Origin: Thermoactinospora rubra
GTDB taxonomy: Bacteria; Actinomycetota; Actinomycetes; Streptosporangiales; Streptosporangiaceae
Length of the DNA: 64,000 nt
Direction: 5' to 3'
NCBI RefSeq assembly: GCF_002093975.1
Contig: NZ_MSZZ01000051.1
Location: 17,549-81,548 of the forward strand
The first letter of the stretch is position 1. Every line of letters starts with the position of its first letter. The notes under the pieces are model-generated. The model searched no databases, was not told the origin of the DNA, and saw only the letters and a list, made by a program, of their open reading frames with translations. The position numbers were made by a program, and so were the translations under genes. Positions 56,396-64,000 of the stretch are shown here, one piece after another.

Positions 56396-57586
56396 TCACC
56401 GCGTGCGTGTGGGGATAATTCCGGCGATATGCCGGGCGATCGCCAGGCTCGACGTCGCGGCTGGCGAGGGTGCGTTGCGCACGAGGACGATCGGGCCGTG
56501 CACGTCGACGACGAAGTCGTCCACCAGCCTGCCGTCCCTGGCCACCGCCTGCGCGCGCACGCCGCCGGGGGCCCGCTCCAGGCCGGCGGCGGTCAGCTCG
56601 GGGACGTAGCGCTGGGCGGCCCTGACGAACGCGCCCTTGACGAGGGAGCCGTAGACCTCCTTCAGGCCCGTGCGCCAGTGCCGCGCGGCCAGCCGCCAGG
56701 TGCCCGGCCAGCGGGCGAGCTTCGCGGCGTCGCGCACGTCGCGCCAGGTGTAGCCCTCGTAGGCCAGCGCCAGCACGGCGTTGGGGCCGACGAGCACCTC
56801 GCCGTCGACGCGCCTGGTGAGGTGGACGCCGAGGAAGGGGTAGCGGGGGTCGGGGACTGGGTAGATCAGGCCGCGGACCAGGTCCTTGGCGTTGCCCGCG
56901 AGCGCGTAGTACTCGCCGCGGAACGGCACGATCCGCACCTCGCCCGGATGCCCGGCCATCGCGGCGACCACGTCGGTGCCGAGGCCCGCGCAGACCACGA
57001 GCCGGTCGAAGGCGAACCTGCGCCGGGCGGCGATCACCTCGACCTTCCCGGCCCTCTCCCGCAGGGCCCGCACGGGGTGCGCGAGCCGTACGGACCCGCC
57101 CAGGTCGGTCACGTCCTGGGCGAGGCGGCGGGCGACCGCGGGGAAGTCGCAGATCGCGGTGTGCGGCGAGTGCACGGCCGCGACGCCGACCGCGTGCGGC
57201 TCGACGTCGCGCAGCCCGAGCGCGTCGAGCTCGGCGATGCCCGGCACGCCGTTGGCCCGCGCCCGCTCGGCCAGCGCGCGCAGCGCCGTCCGCTCGGCCC
57301 GGGTGGCGGCGACGACGAGCTTGCCGACCTCCTCGTACGGCAGGCGGTGCTCCTGGCAGTACTCCTTGAGCAGGGCGACGCCCTGCCGGCACAGCCTGGC
57401 CTTCAGCGAGCCGGGCGGGTAGTAGATGCCCGCGTGGACGACGCCGCTGTTGTGGCCGGTCTGGTGGGCGCCGACCTGGCTCTCCTTGTCCAGGACGGTC
57501 ACCTCGGCGCCCCTGGCGCGCGCGAGCTCGCGGGCGACCGCCAAGCCGACGATCCCCGCCCCGACGACTCCGATCTTCTCGGTCAC
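56396..57586 (-). CDS. lhgO: L-2-hydroxyglutarate oxidase-like FAD enzyme
   Basis: A 396-residue FAD-dependent oxidase of the LhgO/YgaF group that oxidises L-2-hydroxyglutarate to 2-oxoglutarate. The N-terminal FAD motif is IGVVGAGIVGLAVARELA. Diagnostic segments are VGAHQTGHNSGVVHAGIYYPPGS (given here as positions about 38-60), VPFRGEYYAL and FLGVHLTRRVDGEVLVGPN. GTG start at 57586 overlaps the epimerase stop (GTGA). It probably repairs a promiscuous dehydrogenase product. Confidence 0.88.
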   Translation of the reverse strand: MTEKIGVVGAGIVGLAVARELARARGAEVTVLDKESQVGAHQTGHNSGVVHAGIYYPPGSLKARLCRQGVALLKEYCQEHRLPYEEVGKLVVAATRAERTALRALAERARANGVPGIAELDALGLRDVEPHAVGVAAVHSPHTAICDFPAVARRLAQDVTDLGGSVRLAHPVRALRERAGKVEVIAARRRFAFDRLVVCAGLGTDVVAAMAGHPGEVRIVPFRGEYYALAGNAKDLVRGLIYPVPDPRYPFLGVHLTRRVDGEVLVGPNAVLALAYEGYTWRDVRDAAKLARWPGTWRLAARHWRTGLKEVYGSLVKGAFVRAAQRYVPELTAAGLERAPGGVRAQAVARDGRLVDDFVVDVHGPIVLVRNAPSPAATSSLAIARHIAGIIPTRTR

Positions 57587-58620
57587 GGGCACAGTCTGCC
57601 GATTTCCTGCCGGTTGAGGTGGCCTTCTGCCGCTAGCCAGCACAATGTATCCGAAATGGTGTCTTTGACCGGGCGGAGCGAGAGGCCGAGCCGGGTCAGC
57701 GCGGGCCGGTCGTCGGTGGGGACCATGGCGAGCATCATGTCGGCGGCGTCGCGGGTGAGGGGGTAGTCGACGCCGCCGAGCCTGCCGTTTCCCAGGCGGC
57801 GGAGCGCGTCGAGGGCGGTGCCCGCGGACTTCAGCAGCGCGCCCGGCAGCCGGTAGCGGCGCGCCCGGCGTCCCGTGAGGTCGTCGCACAGGGCCGCGAT
57901 GTCCGGCCAGGTGAGGAAATGTCCGCCTAAGAGGTAGCGGTTCCCGGTCTGATCAGTGGTCACGCAGCGGGCGAGGGCGGCCGCGAGGTCGCGCACGTCC
58001 AGCACGCACACCCCGCCGGGGACCATCGGCCAGCCGTGCCGCACGCCCGCCCGGATCCCCTCGTTGAGGGCGTCCAGCCTGGGCTGCCCGGGTCCGGCGA
58101 CGCCGCCGGGGTACACGATCGTGACGCCGTCGAGCCGCCTGGCGTAACGCTCGCCCTCGACCTTGGAGCGGCCGTAGGCGCCCCGGGGCTCGGCCAGGGG
58201 ACTGCCGGCGGTGATCACGGGGTCGGGCGAGGGGACGAAGACGGCGACCGTCGAGACGTGGACGACGGGCTGCAGGCCCAGCTCCACCGCCTGCCCGAGG
58301 ACGTTGCACAACCCGGTCACGTTGGCGCCGCGCAGGTCGGCCTCCTTGCCGGTGACGCCCATGTCGGCCGCCGCGTGCAGGACCGCGTCGCATCCCGCGA
58401 GCGCCCGCCGTACGGCTCGCGCGTCCCGCACGTCCCCCGGCCACACCGCTGCGCCCTTCCCCGCCGCCTGCCGTACGGCGGGCACCCCCAGGGCGGCGAG
58501 CACCCGGCACGCCTTGTCCGGGCTCCGCGCGAGCACCCGGCACTCGTGCCCCTCGGCCACCAGGGCGGCGACAGCGTGCGATCCGACGAAGCCCGACCCG
58601 CCGGTGACCAGAACCCTCAT
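57583..58620 (-). CDS. NAD-dependent epimerase/dehydratase (extended SDR)
   Basis: A 345-residue extended short-chain dehydrogenase. The Rossmann motif is VLVTGGSGFVGSHAVAAL and the active site is GRSKVEGERYA preceded by Tyr (YGRSK). The HVSTVAVF serine strand and the substrate-binding C-terminus resemble 3-beta-hydroxysteroid/dihydroflavonol reductase-type SDRs. It is coupled to the lhgO-like gene. Substrate unknown. Confidence 0.9.
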   Translation of the reverse strand: MRVLVTGGSGFVGSHAVAALVAEGHECRVLARSPDKACRVLAALGVPAVRQAAGKGAAVWPGDVRDARAVRRALAGCDAVLHAAADMGVTGKEADLRGANVTGLCNVLGQAVELGLQPVVHVSTVAVFVPSPDPVITAGSPLAEPRGAYGRSKVEGERYARRLDGVTIVYPGGVAGPGQPRLDALNEGIRAGVRHGWPMVPGGVCVLDVRDLAAALARCVTTDQTGNRYLLGGHFLTWPDIAALCDDLTGRRARRYRLPGALLKSAGTALDALRRLGNGRLGGVDYPLTRDAADMMLAMVPTDDRPALTRLGLSLRPVKDTISDTLCWLAAEGHLNRQEIGRLCP

Positions 58621-58658
58621 GCCTCGGCAAGCTAACGCTCACTTGGTTCCGTGCTCAA

Positions 58659-58674
58659 TCGAACATGAGTACGA
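58659..58674. promoter_or_regulatory. LexA-like SOS box upstream of the 124-residue gene
   Basis: TCGAAC-ATGA-GTACGA differs by one base from the actinobacterial LexA consensus TCGAAC-N4-GTTCGA and ends 7 bp before the ATG at 58682. The region is also the promoter side of the divergent SDR gene. Confidence 0.55.
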
Positions 58675-58681
58675 TAGACGC

Positions 58682-59056
58682 ATGTACCTGCCGCCCGAGT
58701 GGCCGCCCGAGGTCAGACCCCCGAGCGTTCCCGAGTGGGAGATCTCGGCGGTGGCCTGGTTGCTCGACGCCGTGCCGCCCGACTACCGGGCCTACGAGGT
58801 GCTGAGGCGCCATCCGCTCGCCCTGGCCAGGATGGCGCTCCACCACGTCGAATCGGCGGTGCGAGCCGCCAGGGCGGGATACCGCAGCGCGGCGGTCGAG
58901 CTCAAGGGACATCTGCCGCCGCACGCCGTCGAGGCGGTGCTCGATGTCTATCGCGAGGAGGGACCGCGCCTGGTCCGCCTGGCCCGCTCCATCGGCGTCG
59001 TCGAGCGAGCCCTGCGCGGCGAGATGTTCACCCCGACGATGCGCGACGTCCGGTGA
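58682..59056 (+). CDS. small conserved hypothetical, possibly DNA-damage inducible
   Basis: A 124-residue soluble helical protein (PPEWPPEVRPPSVPEWEIS, then WLLDAVPPDYRAYEVLRRHP and LARSIGVVERALRGE). There is no membrane segment or known motif. It has a LexA-like box in its promoter, so induction in the SOS response is plausible. It faces the convergent monooxygenase gene 3 bp away. Confidence 0.8.
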   Translation: MYLPPEWPPEVRPPSVPEWEISAVAWLLDAVPPDYRAYEVLRRHPLALARMALHHVESAVRAARAGYRSAAVELKGHLPPHAVEAVLDVYREEGPRLVRLARSIGVVERALRGEMFTPTMRDVR

Positions 59057-59059
59057 CGG

Positions 59060-60193
59060 TCACAGGGGCTGCAAGGCGGGCGCGGTGAGGCGGTTGCTGA
59101 AGCGGGCGAGCATGGCGGTCTGGGAGGTCTCGGGGAACAGCCGGCCGATCAGCGGGGGGATGCGCCAGTTGGCGGGGTTGCGCCTGGCCAGCCGGGAGAC
59201 CAGGGAGATGTGCGGATAGCGGGCCTTCTCGTTGGCGCGCAGCCGCGCCGCCGGGTCGCCGTCGCCCGTGGCGAGCTCGCGGCCGAGCACCCAGGCGTCC
59301 TCGAGGGTCTGGTTGGCGCCCTGTCCCAGGGTGGGGGGCATGATGTGGGCGGCGTCGCCGACGAGGGTGACGCGGCCCCTGCCCCACGCCTGCCTGACCC
59401 TGACCCAGTGGTGCCCGAAGAACTCCAGGTCGTCCTCGGTGGCGGCGGCGAGCACCTCGGGGACGGGCGAGGCCCAGTGCCCGAAGCGGCGCCTGAGCTC
59501 GGCCAGCGGCGCGGCGGGCCGCGGATCGGCGGGCGACCAGCGCACGTCGAACCACCACTGCAACAGCCCGTCCCCCGCGGGCATGAGCCCGCACGCCCCC
59601 TCCCGTCCGGTGATCATGAGATGGCGGGTCGTGTCGGTGATGCCGATGTCGATCGGGCTGAGCCCCTGCCAGGTGCCGAAGGTGGTCGGCTGGACGGCGC
59701 CGTCGCCCCACAGGTGGCGCCGCACCACCGAGTGGTGGCCGTCGGCGCCGACGAGCAGGTCTCCTCGCGCGGCCGACCCGTCGTCGAAGGTCACCGTGAC
59801 GCCGCGGTCGTCCTGGGACAGGCTCCGGCAGGCCATGCCGTACCGGACGATGCCGTCCTGGAGGCCGTCGGCTAGGCGTTCCAGCAGGTGGCGGCGGGGG
59901 ATCGCCTTGGTCTCGAAGCCGTAGCGGCCGGCCGCGTGGGCGATGTTCATGCTGGTGCGCAGCCGGCCGTCGGAGGTCAGCGCGTCGATCCTGTCGATGC
60001 GGGAGCCGACGCCGTCCAGGCTGACGCCGAGGTCGTTCAGCACGGCGTTGCCGTTGCTCCACACGAGCAGCGCCTTGCCGCCCGTCCGCCGGGCCGGGGC
60101 CTGCTCGAAAACCCGCACCCGGTGACCGGCGGCCAGCAACACCCGGGCGACGGCCAGCCCACCCACCCCGGCGCCTATGACGATGATCTCCAT
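59060..60193 (-). CDS. FAD-dependent monooxygenase
   Basis: A 377-residue class A flavin monooxygenase (PHBH fold). Motifs: IVIGAGVGGLAVARVL, LLVGADGHHSVVRRHLWG (DG motif) and VTLVGDAAHIMPPTLGQGAN (GD motif). The start ATG at 60193 has GGAGG. It is divergent from a MarR gene with a strong palindrome between them, suggesting inducible hydroxylation of an aromatic or drug-like compound (as in TetX-like or aromatic hydroxylases). Confidence 0.92.
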   Translation of the reverse strand: MEIIVIGAGVGGLAVARVLLAAGHRVRVFEQAPARRTGGKALLVWSNGNAVLNDLGVSLDGVGSRIDRIDALTSDGRLRTSMNIAHAAGRYGFETKAIPRRHLLERLADGLQDGIVRYGMACRSLSQDDRGVTVTFDDGSAARGDLLVGADGHHSVVRRHLWGDGAVQPTTFGTWQGLSPIDIGITDTTRHLMITGREGACGLMPAGDGLLQWWFDVRWSPADPRPAAPLAELRRRFGHWASPVPEVLAAATEDDLEFFGHHWVRVRQAWGRGRVTLVGDAAHIMPPTLGQGANQTLEDAWVLGRELATGDGDPAARLRANEKARYPHISLVSRLARRNPANWRIPPLIGRLFPETSQTAMLARFSNRLTAPALQPL

Positions 60194-60210
60194 ATATCCT
60201 CCAAAACGGA

Positions 60211-60231
60211 GTATCTTCACTTCGAAGATAC
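60211..60231. promoter_or_regulatory. MarR operator between monooxygenase and marR-type gene
   Basis: GTATCTTC-N5-GAAGATAC is a perfect 8-bp-arm inverted repeat centred in the 63-bp divergent gap, the typical size and position for a MarR-family site controlling both genes. Confidence 0.75.
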
Positions 60232-60256
60232 ATCGGTGTGGAGTAGCCTCGGAAAG

Positions 60257-60709
60257 GTGGTCGACAATCACCCGGAAGAGGATGTCTTCCGCGAGTTCGT
60301 GATCGCGGTCCTCCTGCACAACGAGGCGGTCGCCGACCGGCTCGGCCTGCAGCCGGTCGACGTCGCCGCCACCATGCTGCTGGAGATGCGCGGCCCCCTC
60401 TCGGTGGGGGCGATCTCCGAGGAGCTCGGGCTGCCGTCCGCCTCGGCGACCCGGATGGTCGACAGGCTGGAGAAGGCCGGCTACGTGCGGCGGGTGCGCG
60501 GCGAACGCGACCGGCGCACGGTCACCGTGGAGCTGGTCCGGGACGGCATGGACGACTACGACGCCGCCTGCCACGCCTCCAGGCGGCACCTGGCGGCCCT
60601 CGGCGCGCACTACGGGCCGGAGCAGGTGCCGCTGCTGCTGGACATGTTCGCCCGCGTCGCCACGGCCTACCGGGCCGCCACCAGGGACCTTCGAGAGGGC
60701 GCGACCTGA
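60257..60709 (+). CDS. MarR-family transcriptional regulator
   Basis: About 150 residues with a MarR winged helix: LSVGAISEELGLPSASATRM as recognition region, then the wing YVRRVRGERDRRTVTVEL. GTG 60257 is chosen. GTG 60236 is in frame upstream. It is divergent from the FAD monooxygenase and very probably represses it through the palindrome at 60211-60231 until a substrate-like ligand binds. Confidence 0.9.
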   Translation: MVDNHPEEDVFREFVIAVLLHNEAVADRLGLQPVDVAATMLLEMRGPLSVGAISEELGLPSASATRMVDRLEKAGYVRRVRGERDRRTVTVELVRDGMDDYDAACHASRRHLAALGAHYGPEQVPLLLDMFARVATAYRAATRDLREGAT

Positions 60710-60726
60710 GCCGCCCCGGCAACCGG

Positions 60727-61719
60727 TCAGCGGGTACGGCGGGCCAGGACGACGATGCCGGTGATCGCGACCGCGGCGGCGCCCAGCCAGATGAGGGCGC
60801 CCGTCAGCGTGAACCCCTGCCGCTCGGCCGGCTTCTCCGCCGCGGCGGCCTTCGACGGCGTCGGCGTGGGCCGGGCGCTCGGCTCCTGCTTGGGCAGCGG
60901 CACCCGGTAGACCGGGCTGCGCGGCCCCTCGCTGCCGGCGAGCAGCGCCGTGCCGTCGCGGGTGAACGCGATCGACTCCGCCTGCTCCAGCTCCGGCATG
61001 CCGACCCTGGCGATCACCCGTCCGGACGGCTCGTACAGCGTGGCGGAGAAGTACGTGCGCACGACGTACTTGCTCCCGTCGGGGGCATAGGCCGCGTCGG
61101 TGGCCATGATCGGCGCGGGGGCGACCCTGCGCAGGACGTTGACCCGGTCCGCGCGCAGCCTCCTGGGCGCCTCGTACACCCCGCCGGAGAACTCCTTGGA
61201 CACCACATACAGCCGCCTGGTGACCGGGTTGACCATGATGCCCTCGGCATTGCGCCCGCCGCCCTCGTAGCGGAAGCGGTACCGCACGGCCGTCACCACG
61301 CCGTCGCGCAGCCGCGCGGGCTCCTCGACCCTGTAGACCGACACGTCGGGCCAGGCGCCGTCCAGGTTGTCGCCGATGTCGGCGAACCACAGCACGCCGC
61401 GGCCGGTCGACGGGTCGGTCGAGGCGGCCATCGCCTCCCAGTCGCGCGCCTGCGCGCCCCGCACGGTGAACCTGGCCCTGGTCCGTCCCGTCGAGTCGAC
61501 CGCGAAGAACTCCGGCGCGGCCGAGCTGTCGTTGTGCGTGTAGTAGACGTCCTCGTGCGTGGGCGAGACCGCCAGCCCGCTCGACTCGGTGATCCGCGCG
61601 TCCTTGAAGACGAACAGTCGCTCGGTGGTCTCGTCGTCCGCCCAGGCCGCGACCGGCGTCAGGCACGTCAGGCAGACCAGGACAGCAGCCGCAAGCACGC
61701 GAATCAGGACAGCCCCCAC
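60727..61719 (-). CDS. membrane-anchored secreted beta-propeller-like protein
   Basis: A 330-residue protein with an N-terminal signal segment (VLIRVLAAAVLVCLTCLTPV) and a repeating strand-rich domain (ITESSGLAVSPTHEDVYYTH, GVLWFADIGDN, GRNAEGIMVNPVTRRLYVV, ESIAFTRDGTALL) that looks like a beta-propeller. A Pro/Thr/Ala-rich spacer and a C-terminal membrane helix ending in RRTR follow. Likely displayed on the cell surface. Function unknown. Start taken as GTG 61719. Confidence 0.78.
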   Translation of the reverse strand: MGAVLIRVLAAAVLVCLTCLTPVAAWADDETTERLFVFKDARITESSGLAVSPTHEDVYYTHNDSSAAPEFFAVDSTGRTRARFTVRGAQARDWEAMAASTDPSTGRGVLWFADIGDNLDGAWPDVSVYRVEEPARLRDGVVTAVRYRFRYEGGGRNAEGIMVNPVTRRLYVVSKEFSGGVYEAPRRLRADRVNVLRRVAPAPIMATDAAYAPDGSKYVVRTYFSATLYEPSGRVIARVGMPELEQAESIAFTRDGTALLAGSEGPRSPVYRVPLPKQEPSARPTPTPSKAAAAEKPAERQGFTLTGALIWLGAAAVAITGIVVLARRTR

Positions 61720-61766
61720 CCCGCCATCATGCCCGTTCCCGGCGAATGCGATGTCCCGGCGCGCCG

Positions 61767-62033
61767 TCACAGCCAGCCGTCGTGCCGGCCGGCGCGGGCG
61801 GCCTCGATGCGGTTGCGTGTCCCGGTCTTGGTGATCGCGGCGGACAGGTAGTTGCGGACCGTGCTCTCCGACAGGTGCAGCCCGCGGGCGATGTCGGCCA
61901 CGGTGGACTTGCCGGCGCCGTTGGGGCCCAGCAGCGCCACCGTCTCCCCTCTGCGGATCGTCAGGTCGACACCGTCGACCGCACGCACCTGGCCATAGCT
62001 TTTGACCAGGCCTTTCAACGAGATCGCTGTCAT
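61767..62033 (-). pseudogene. deletion chimera: ABC ATPase N-terminus fused to LuxR-type HTH
   Basis: The 88-codon ORF starts as an ABC transporter ATPase (ISLKGLVKSYGQVRAVDGVD, Walker A GPNGAGKST at 36-44). It then switches at residue 45 to the C-terminus of a NarL/LuxR-type response regulator (VADIARGLHLSESTVRNYLS and a short end). No Q-loop, signature or Walker B remains, and no receiver. A large deletion inside an ABC-kinase-regulator operon would create this. It may still make a small DNA-binding peptide. Confidence 0.75.
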
Positions 62034-62116
62034 GCCTCCACGCTAGGGAAGGCGGTTTTCGCGGGGCAGAGCCGTCGATCCACGGTCGGGCAGGACAACT
62101 GTCCCATCGCCCGGGC

Positions 62117-63427
62117 TCACGCGGTCACGCCGGCGTGTTCGGCGGGCACCGGTGGCGCGAGCCGTCCGCTGTGCCGCAGGAACCCGCCGCCCTGGAGGAC
62201 GACGAGGAGGGCGTTGGTGGCGGCGATCGCGATCCACAGCCCGGTGAGCCCCCAGGCCGTGGCGACGGGATGGGCGGCCGGCGCCAGCGTGCCGTACCCG
62301 ATCGCGAAGCTGGCCAGGCTCCAGCTCGACCGTTTCAGCCCGGTCAGCCCGAACCCGGCCACCGCCTGGCAGGCCTCAAGCAGCGCCGAGAGGGCCATCA
62401 GCGGGATGACGGCGAAGGCCGTCGCCCGCACGACGGCGTCGTCGGTGAACAGCCCGATGACCGGCTCGCGGAACAGCAGCACCACGAGCCCCGCGGCGCC
62501 CACACCGACGGCGGCCAGCAGGAGCCCGGCCCGGACCACCCGCCGCGCCTCCCCCGCGCTCGCCGCCCGGGCGACCTCCGGCGCGGCCGCCTGGCCCACC
62601 GCCAGCCCCGCCAGGAACAGCAGGCCCGCGATCGAGCTGACGACCGCGTGCGCCGCGGCGCCCACCGCGCCCGTCCGCGCCGCGGCATACGTCACCAGAC
62701 CCAGCACGGCGAACTTGATGAGAATGGTCCCCGCCATCGGGACGCCGACACGGGCGAGCTTCACCACTTCGGCGAACCGGGGCCGTCCCGGCCACAGCGA
62801 CTCCCCCGCCAGGCCGGGGATCCGGCGCAGGCACACGTTGGCGACCGTCACGCCCACGAGCGCCGAGGCCACGAACGCCACCCCGGCGCCCTCCAGCCCC
62901 AGCGGCGGCACGAGCACCACCGTCAACGCGACGTCGGTCGCCGTGGCGGCCACGCTCGACCACAGCACCTGGCGGCTGCGCCCCAGCGCGATCAGCACCG
63001 AGTTGGCCCCGCCGCCCGCGGCGAACACCAGCACGTAGGCGGCCAGCAGCCACGGTAAGCCGCCCAGCTCGCCCACGACGGCCGCAGGCGCGCCGCTCAG
63101 CGTGGCGATCGCCGGGATGGCCGCCACGACCGCGGCGCCGGCCGTACCGGCGGCCAGGGCCAGCCACCGCGCATCGCGCAGGATCCGCACCGCGGCGGCG
63201 GGGTCGGCCCGGTGCCGGGCTGCGAAGGGCACCACGCCCCGCAGCGCCCCCGCGACAGCGGCGGTGGCGGGGTTGAGCACCGCCATCGCCAGCGCGAAGG
63301 CGGCCAGCGCCGTCGTGGCGTGGTGGCCGAGCACCGCCGTGCCGACCAGGCCGCCGGCCGTCGAGGTGACCATCGACAGCAGCAGCGGGACGGCACTGGA
63401 GAGAAGGGTGCGGTGGGGGCGCGGCAC
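62117..63427 (-). CDS. MATE-family efflux transporter
   Basis: A 436-residue, roughly 12-segment transporter of the multidrug and toxin extrusion family, DinF-like branch. The N-terminal VPLLLSMVTSTAGGLVGTAVLG and the internal repeat half (VKLARVGVPMAGTILIKFAV) are typical. GTG 63427 is chosen (GGAG 8 bp upstream). It exports cationic or lipophilic compounds with Na+ or H+ in known relatives. It stands alone. Confidence 0.88.
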   Translation of the reverse strand: MPRPHRTLLSSAVPLLLSMVTSTAGGLVGTAVLGHHATTALAAFALAMAVLNPATAAVAGALRGVVPFAARHRADPAAAVRILRDARWLALAAGTAGAAVVAAIPAIATLSGAPAAVVGELGGLPWLLAAYVLVFAAGGGANSVLIALGRSRQVLWSSVAATATDVALTVVLVPPLGLEGAGVAFVASALVGVTVANVCLRRIPGLAGESLWPGRPRFAEVVKLARVGVPMAGTILIKFAVLGLVTYAAARTGAVGAAAHAVVSSIAGLLFLAGLAVGQAAAPEVARAASAGEARRVVRAGLLLAAVGVGAAGLVVLLFREPVIGLFTDDAVVRATAFAVIPLMALSALLEACQAVAGFGLTGLKRSSWSLASFAIGYGTLAPAAHPVATAWGLTGLWIAIAATNALLVVLQGGGFLRHSGRLAPPVPAEHAGVTA

Positions 63428-63580
63428 GCGGACAACTCCATCACACGCGGCCGGCAGTTCCCGTGACCGGCAGGTGAAGGGTGATCGTCTTCTGAACGGT
63501 GACTGGCTCATGAAAGCAGACAATCCGGGCGGGCCCGGGTCTAGCCTCAATGCCGTGTAGTTAAGGTCTGGAGCCGGGCG

Positions 63581-64000
63581 TCAAGGGTCGGGTGCGGCCA
63601 GAATGTCGATGCTGATGGTGGCCTTGTAGCTGGTTCGGTCGACGGTGCCTTTGGCGTTGTATTTGGAGATGGCGCGTTTAACGACGCGGGGGCGGGTGCG
63701 AACGCGCCGGTCGGGCATGAGGTCGGCCAGGACGTGTCGGCCGATGGTGCCCAGGAGGTCGATGGCGGTGTCGGTGATGACGCCCGCGGCTTGGATGATC
63801 AGGTCGCGGGCGGTGTGCAGGGCGATGGTGAAGCTGGCCCGGTCGGGGTCCAGCCCGGGCTGGGTGGTGGTGGCGTCGGCCATGGCCAGGCGCACGAGTT
63901 GGTAGGCGGTGAGGAGGGCGTAGATCTCCTGGGTGATGCCGGCGGGGGTGCGGGTGCGCAGGGCCCGGCCGCCCAGAATGGTGGATTTGATCTCCAGGTA
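63581..64000 (-). CDS. IS4-type transposase, C-terminal part (cut by window edge)
   Basis: The last 139 residues of a DDE transposase of the IS4 group: YLEIKSTILGGRALRTRTP (region with the catalytic Glu of the YREK signature), then GITQEIYALLTAYQLVRLAM and the basic tail RRVRTRPRVVKRAISKY. The N-terminus lies beyond base 64000. The element's end is probably in 63555-63580, just after the stop, but the inverted repeat cannot be verified without the other end. Confidence 0.85.
   Translation of the reverse strand, partial: YLEIKSTILGGRALRTRTPAGITQEIYALLTAYQLVRLAMADATTTQPGLDPDRASFTIALHTARDLIIQAAGVITDTAIDLLGTIGRHVLADLMPDRRVRTRPRVVKRAISKYNAKGTVDRTSYKATISIDILAAPDP

Overview
The window is very GC-rich, densely coding DNA with frequent GTG starts and many ATGA/GTGA start-stop overlaps. 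Its contents (homogentisate operon, mycobacterial-type PKS/FAAL/MmpL genes, HxlR/ROK/PucR/IclR regulators, SPFH-NfeD pair, TnpB element) indicate the chromosome of a filamentous actinomycete. A Streptosporangiaceae genus such as Nonomuraea is my guess from gene style only. No rRNA, tRNA or CRISPR array was recognised.

Layout. 0-5.7 kb: a GH13 trehalose-synthase-like enzyme (cut by the window edge), a frameshifted lipoprotein, an aldo/keto reductase with divergent LysR, an EF-hand protein, and an alpha/beta hydrolase with divergent TetR. 5.75-6.95 kb: a PucR-type regulator. 6.9-15.35 kb: a single-protein polyketide synthase translationally coupled to a crotonyl-CoA carboxylase/reductase, and a divergent secreted antigen-85-like esterase, with a perfect palindrome between them. 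15.35-20.05 kb: small proteins, HIT/HxlR, an MFS pump with a flavin oxidoreductase, and a large unknown secreted protein. 20.1-27.05 kb: a tightly packed operon FAAL - MmpL - MFS - glycosyltransferase. 27.15-30.1 kb: another MFS protein, a sarcosine-oxidase-like flavoenzyme and a lipoprotein. 30.2-33.9 kb: IclR regulator, double operator, and homogentisate dioxygenase - unknown protein - fumarylacetoacetase. 34-37 kb: nfeD and an SPFH gene separated by a TnpB-type element. 37.2-38.5 kb: tandem LGFP-like secreted paralogues, one broken. 38.8-44.2 kb: sugar ABC importer, Gfo/Idh dehydrogenase and ROK repressor. 44.4-46.6 kb: threonine catabolism (tdh-kbl). 46.6-53.5 kb: a large repeat-like protein, LysR and two dynamin-like GTPases. 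53.6-56.4 kb: an RR-HK-RR two-component cassette. 56.4-60.7 kb: 2-hydroxyglutarate oxidase-like enzyme, epimerase, a small gene with a LexA-like box, and a monooxygenase/MarR pair. 60.7-64 kb: a beta-propeller protein, an ABC/LuxR deletion chimera, a MATE transporter and an IS4-type transposase cut by the right edge.

The most interesting content is a possible lipid-building system. The PKS has the order ACP-KS-AT-(DH remnant)-KR-ACP-TE, and its N-terminal ACP carries the GLSSRD motif that I associate with Pks13 ACPs loaded by fatty acyl-AMP ligases. Its AT has a GAGH specificity motif, and a Ccr enzyme that makes ethylmalonyl-type extender units is coupled to it. A FAAL, an MmpL exporter and a lipid/macrolide-type glycosyltransferase form one operon about 6 kb away, and an Ag85-fold esterase is divergent from the PKS. 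Together they could make, glycosylate, export and transfer an alpha-alkyl, beta-hydroxy lipid resembling a simplified mycolate. The domain and motif calls are seen in the sequence. The pathway is inference.
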